64,000 nt of DNA from Corbicula japonica (taxonomy: Eukaryota; Mollusca; Bivalvia; Venerida; Cyrenidae). Position numbers and translations under genes: made by a program. The notes beneath the pieces are model-generated. The model did not search any database and was not told where the DNA came from. It worked only from the letters and a program-made list of their open reading frames with translations. Positions 60,690 to 64,000 of this stretch are shown piece by piece. How positions within the stretch are numbered: the first letter of the stretch is position 1; every line of letters begins with the position of its first letter. Where the stretch lies: contig JAZAYU010000013.1 of assembly GCA_038501625.1 (NCBI GenBank), positions 9,300,001 through 9,364,000 of the forward strand. The letters run 5' to 3'.

Positions 60690-61190
60690 TACTAGTTGCT
60701 TTACGTGAAATGCCAATTGCTAAATGCGACTACAATGTTAAAAGTTAACTCTTAAACCGGTGGTATTCTCAATCTTATTAAGTAAAGCCTGTGTATATTT
60801 CACCTTTATTAGATAATCATAAAAACACAGATTTTTTTGCTTCTTATTCCCTTCTAAGAGCGTTTTGCAATTAGCACTTGGCATTTCGAATTTAGAAATT
60901 TGCATTTCGAAACTAGCATTTTGCATTTATTGTTTTACCAATTGGCATTTTGCATTTAGTAGTAAGCATTATGTAGCTAGCATTTCATAATGACTAAGAT
61001 GTATAACAATTTAAAAAATCTTTACCAATAGTATTTTAATCTTATTATATGAAGCCTGAGTTTATTTCAACCTTCAGTAGATAATCAGAAAAACAATTTA
61101 TTTTATCCTCCTGGCCCCATTTCCAATTTAGGAATAAACATTAGTAATTTAGCATTTCGCATTTAAAATTTCGCAGTTAGCATACCGCAC
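60690..61190. repeat. GCATTT-word repeats and a ~268-bp diverged duplication
   Basis: Many phrases of the type TTAGCATTT, TTGCATTT, TTGGCATTT and TTCGCATTT occur, loosely periodic at about 21 bp in 60,860-60,985 and again at 61,140-61,190. A longer block at 60,755-60,905 (TAAAGCCTGTGTATATTTCA, CTTTATTAGATAATCA) recurs at 61,023-61,170 (GAAGCCTGAGTTTATTTCAA, CTTCAGTAGATAATCA), giving two large diverged units. Confidence 0.65.
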
Positions 61191-62914
61191 TGGCTTCCAT
61201 AGATTCCAAAGATGGTAGTCAGTTATGATATATGTTATTACAATAAGTGTGTAATGACTTGATTCTGATAATTCAATACATAAATAATTGAAAATACATT
61301 ATAATTTCATATGCATATGTTGGACTTCAAAAATACCTCTGAACAATTATCATTTTAATGTGGCAAGACCTAGTACCGTAATTTCAATTCAGTAAGACCC
61401 CGTTATCATGTGAATATACTCAAGTTATGTACATGAGTGTTCTTCATGAAACTTTTATAATGTAGCAAATAACTGGTATAAATTCTTACACTTGTCTCAA
61501 GACTTCATTGTTAAAATTGGTTGGTAAATAACCAAGAAATATCAGTTAGAGAATAACAGCGGTCAGCAGTAAAAAGTTGCAAAATTTGCTGTTTCAAAGT
61601 AGAGGCGTGAAATCTTTCCATTCATCCGTTTTATAGCAATTATAAGCATACACATAGATGGCAACAGAAAGTAATCAAAAGTTGTTACCAAGTCATTTCC
61701 AGAATAACACGCACACTTAAGTTTTTATTAATGAAATTAAGGTATCATATTCTCTCAGTCATTGACCTTAAGGGAAAAGATATGTCTAAACAGTTTAGCG
61801 ATGATTCTAACAGTTTCCATTCTGTATTATTGAGTCTTAGCATCCTTATAATAAAGTGTACAAAAACAACTAATAAATGCAATCAACACCCAATCTTATT
61901 TGAGTAAAACACAAGTTACTGCATTTTTGGAATTCAAATTAAATTATTCCTTACTGTCACCAAGGAAGGTTTTCATTGTTAATTTGACCGTCGTGGTAAA
62001 TGTCGGACGACACCGACCACCTAGACGTTATTTTTTTTTAAAGACAGAGCACATGCAGTTCGTAAGCTAGTTGATCTTCCTGGTATTCTTAGTCAGGAAT
62101 GGAAACTTATTCCAAATTGAAAATGCCTCGACGTAAGAAATCCATGAGACGGCGCTTGGAAGAATTCCGGATTCATCGTGGTGTATATACTTACTTATTA
62201 GTTTAGTGATATTTGCAACTTTTGTGTAGTAACCCCCAGTGAATTAAGCAAAAGATTGCTTATAAAATAGTGATCGGTTTTTATATCTGACTTTTTACAG
62301 TGTTAAGTTTGAATTGCGGTTATATTTTAAATGTACCATTGTGTTGTTTTTGGTAAAATTAAAAGATATTTTATAAAATGCCCAAGTGTGCAGAACTTAT
62401 GTTGCCAAGTGTATATCTTTTCAATCGACATAACAAATGGAATTTAGAACACAATTTTCATCAAAGAAATTAATATAATAGCTACATTAACACCATGTGT
62501 TTAAAATAAAATATTACAAATAAAAAAACATCTTCAAAAAAGAAAGACAAAAACAAAAAACTAGACAATTAATAAGTACGAAAACATAAAGCGTAAGTGC
62601 CTTTTTATATGATCGAAATAAACCGATATAACAAAAACTGGAAGGCTTAAATCCACATTTGTAGAGAAAACTAATCTTACAATTGTTCCACTTGCTTCTC
62701 ACAACAATATACAATTACATGTAGCAGTTATTGCTATGTTAAAGCAAATCTAAACCGACTACACATCTGACGTGGTTACATGTCAATTAACATTAACAAA
62801 CAAAGAAAAGAAGCAATGTTCACAAGAAACTAGTTTGAGCAAAATAGATGTCTAATTTAGCCTATCATCGATGCGTTCACTTTTGCTAAACGAAGAGTAA
62901 CAAAAAAGAGCATG
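61191..62914. other. No gene seen
   Basis: AT-rich spacer upstream of nothing recognisable and downstream (3') of C1qDC gene 2. A 27-residue basic frame (MPRRKKSMRRRLEEF ..., 62,124-62,207, plus) is too short to support. Confidence 0.4.
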
Positions 62915-63321
62915 TCAATGCAGCAATACTCCCATAAAGGCCGCACGTCTAGAACCAGTCTCTTCTAGAATTTCTCCTGGATATGTGCTCTTGATCCAGA
63001 CTTTTTCATTCTTTGTCGCAGCAATGATCGCATGAGCAGAGCTACAGCTACTACCATTCGGCTGATACTGAACTGCCGAAGCTACTTGTTTGCCCTCGTG
63101 AATGATTGCATATGCAACATGTTGGCCTGCAAGGTTGCAAACTTGCACCGTAAATAGGTACACTCCGTTAGCAGGAGCTGTGAAGACGCCATCAGAAGAG
63201 TTGTAGCCGCCGCCTTCGTTAAGGATAATAGTCTTGAAAACTATGTCTCGACCTGTCACCAAATGAAGTTCGGCAGGGTCGTTGGCAGTAAAAGCAACAA
63301 GTGGTTTCTTGTCTGTTGTCT
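62915..63321 (-). CDS. C1q domain-containing protein 2, last exon only (partial)
   Basis: Last exon of a second secreted C1q-domain protein. It starts after a CAAATTCAG splice acceptor (63,330-63,322) with AG as the last two bases of a split codon, so the intron is phase 1 as in gene 1. It ends in TGA at 62,917-62,915. It encodes about 135 residues from KKPLVAFTANDPAEL to AAFMGVLLH. The C1q signature F-x5-N-x4-Y-x6-F-x5-G-x-Y-x-F is present. Sequons NSS and NGS and two cysteines match gene 1. By eye about 80% of residues are identical to gene 1, with one extra residue (YPGEIL against YPEIL). The signal peptide and coiled-coil exon are not in the 680 bp left in the window, so they lie beyond it. 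The open frame runs some 12 codons past the acceptor into the intron (MFCKFKDAYSNS), which I do not include. No stop interrupts this exon. Confidence 0.9.
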
Positions 63322-63493
63322 CTGAATTTGAATATGCATCTTTGAATTTGCAAAACATGTGTGAGAAAGATCCTTTGCTCTAACAATGCTTAAAGAATAT
63401 ATGGCAACAATTTTCAAATGTATAAAGTTAACATTGATGTAAAACATTAAAAAGTAGCTAGTTAAAATAGTTATTATATTAATAATGAAAAAT

Positions 63494-63597
63494 GATAGTG
63501 CCTCTAGCTGGGAGCGAACCCGCACCGTCACGGCGACAGCGCCTAGCCGCCCTGCAATTCCTGCGACGCAACCAACTGAGCTAACCGGGACTACCCC
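63494..63597 (-). mobile_element. tRNA-derived SINE head, copy 1
   Basis: On the minus strand it starts GTCCCGGTTAGCTCAGTTGG (box A: TAGCTCAGTTG, 63,583-63,573) and later has GGTTCGCTCCC (box B, 63,520-63,510). These are the two internal RNA polymerase III promoter boxes of a tRNA. The ends do not pair into an acceptor stem (GTCCCGG against CTAGAGGCAC), so this is a tRNA-derived SINE head, not a tRNA gene. It has a 13-base insertion in the variable region relative to copy 2. Confidence 0.8.
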
Positions 63598-63745
63598 AAA
63601 AATGATTGATCGGAATACCCTGATATACGTTAAAATCACTACACGACATCGGTATCGTGTTATTGTACTAATAACAGAACTGACTATATGTACGGGGAGA
63701 CTTTTTACGGCCGCCACACTGCACAAATAGCCCTACTGTGAATTT
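63598..63745 (-). mobile_element. SINE body between the two heads
   Basis: Contains GTACGGGGAGAC and TTTTTACGGCCGCCACACTG, shared with the insert at about 54,575-54,645 (AGTACGGGGAGACGTTTTAC, GGCCGCCACAC). In minus-strand order it follows copy 2 as its 3' body, so copy 2 plus this region may be one longer SINE of about 250 bp. Confidence 0.55.
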
Positions 63746-63845
63746 CAAATGAAATAGTGCCTCTAGCTGGGAGCGAACCTGCACTGTCACGGCGCATAGC
63801 CCTGCAATTCCTGCGACGCAACCAATTGAGCTAACCTGGACAACC
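63746..63845 (-). mobile_element. tRNA-derived SINE head, copy 2
   Basis: Minus-strand CCAGGTTAGCTCAATTGGTT with box A TAGCTCAATTG (63,833-63,823) and box B GGTTCGCTCCC (63,779-63,769). Nearly identical to copy 1 except for the 13-base difference. Tandem placement suggests duplication or a dimeric SINE. Confidence 0.8.
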
Positions 63846-64000
63846 CCAACAAAGGTTGATTTGGAAAGCTCTAATGTTCAATTAAAACTTAAAAACAATC
63901 CGAGGACAAAAAAGTTGTCGTTATTTATTAGATATAAGTGTTAGTTTTAAATTGTTATTATAATATATTTGCACAGATGATTAAGTAAATTTAGCTTTGG

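Larger units (their letters stand above)
63322..64000 (-). other. Presumed intron of C1qDC gene 2 (continues past the edge)
   Basis: Inferred from the acceptor at 63,322 and the lack of an exon-1-like signal peptide before the window ends. It holds two SINE heads in the same orientation as the gene. For comparison the matching intron of gene 1 is only 335 bp. The plus-strand frame at 63,485-63,730 and the minus-strand frame 63,256-63,726 run through SINE sequence and are not genes. Confidence 0.55.

Noticed and set aside
60409..60695. Paired peptides on both strands sharing CCYHSAVFVHVRALLFLY
   Set aside because: They come from the perfect inverted repeat, not from two genes.
62124..62207. 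Small basic peptide MPRRKKSMRRRLEEF... as a protamine-like gene
   Set aside because: Only 27 codons, no promoter or conserved context; likely chance.
63256..63726. 156-codon minus-strand frame as a gene
   Set aside because: It runs through the SINE head, the intron and out of frame over the C1q exon.
63494..63845. Functional tRNA genes
   Set aside because: Internal boxes A and B are present, but acceptor stems do not pair and the sequence between the arms is too long.

Overview
The window looks like nuclear DNA from a bivalve mollusc. It is AT-rich and gene-poor, crowded with short dispersed elements, tRNA-headed SINEs and long tandem arrays. Its two recognisable genes encode secreted C1q-domain (C1qDC) proteins, a family greatly expanded in bivalves. 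There is no bacterial gene layout, no rRNA and no functional tRNA gene. I do not assign a species.

Layout. Positions 1-17,110 hold no gene I can support. They carry many decayed elements: a dispersed family called A here, foldback hairpins, a long-TIR element at 6,976-7,640, a GGGGC-ended MITE at 10,696-10,946, a 27-bp minisatellite at 13,651-13,839 and several local duplications. Positions 17,118-17,539 are a ~130-bp satellite rich in palindromes, cut off by a gap of exactly 500 N (17,540-18,039). Positions 18,040 to about 35,548 are one huge satellite. Its core is a 38-bp unit made of two related 19-mers, and its right edge is an older-looking 57-bp trimer form. Positions 35,549-56,500 again show no gene. 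They hold microsatellites, two elements with diverged ~150-170 bp tandem cores ending in a short GACG-type run (like the bivalve pearl/Helentron-related elements), a dense CGCCAT/ATGGCG cluster at 42,748-43,094, and a second copy of the GGGGC MITE.

The gene-bearing part is 56,500-64,000. C1qDC gene 1 (minus strand, 56,631-57,622) is a complete two-exon model: signal peptide, coiled coil, C1q domain, with a TATA box upstream. It has one in-frame TAA directly after the signal peptide. C1qDC gene 2 (minus strand, 62,915-63,321) shows only its C1q exon; its first exon must lie beyond the right edge, and its intron holds two tRNA-derived SINE heads. The two genes are tandem paralogs with the same splice phase. 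Between them lies a patchwork: an inverted 95-bp copy of gene 1's upstream DNA, a LINE RNase H shard, and a perfect 56-bp inverted repeat.

The C1q proteins would be secreted recognition lectins of innate immunity. That role is known for the family, not shown by this sequence. The most unusual features are the nested 19/38/57/114-bp satellite, the stop codon in an otherwise intact C1q gene, and the patchwork at 60.1-60.6 kb.
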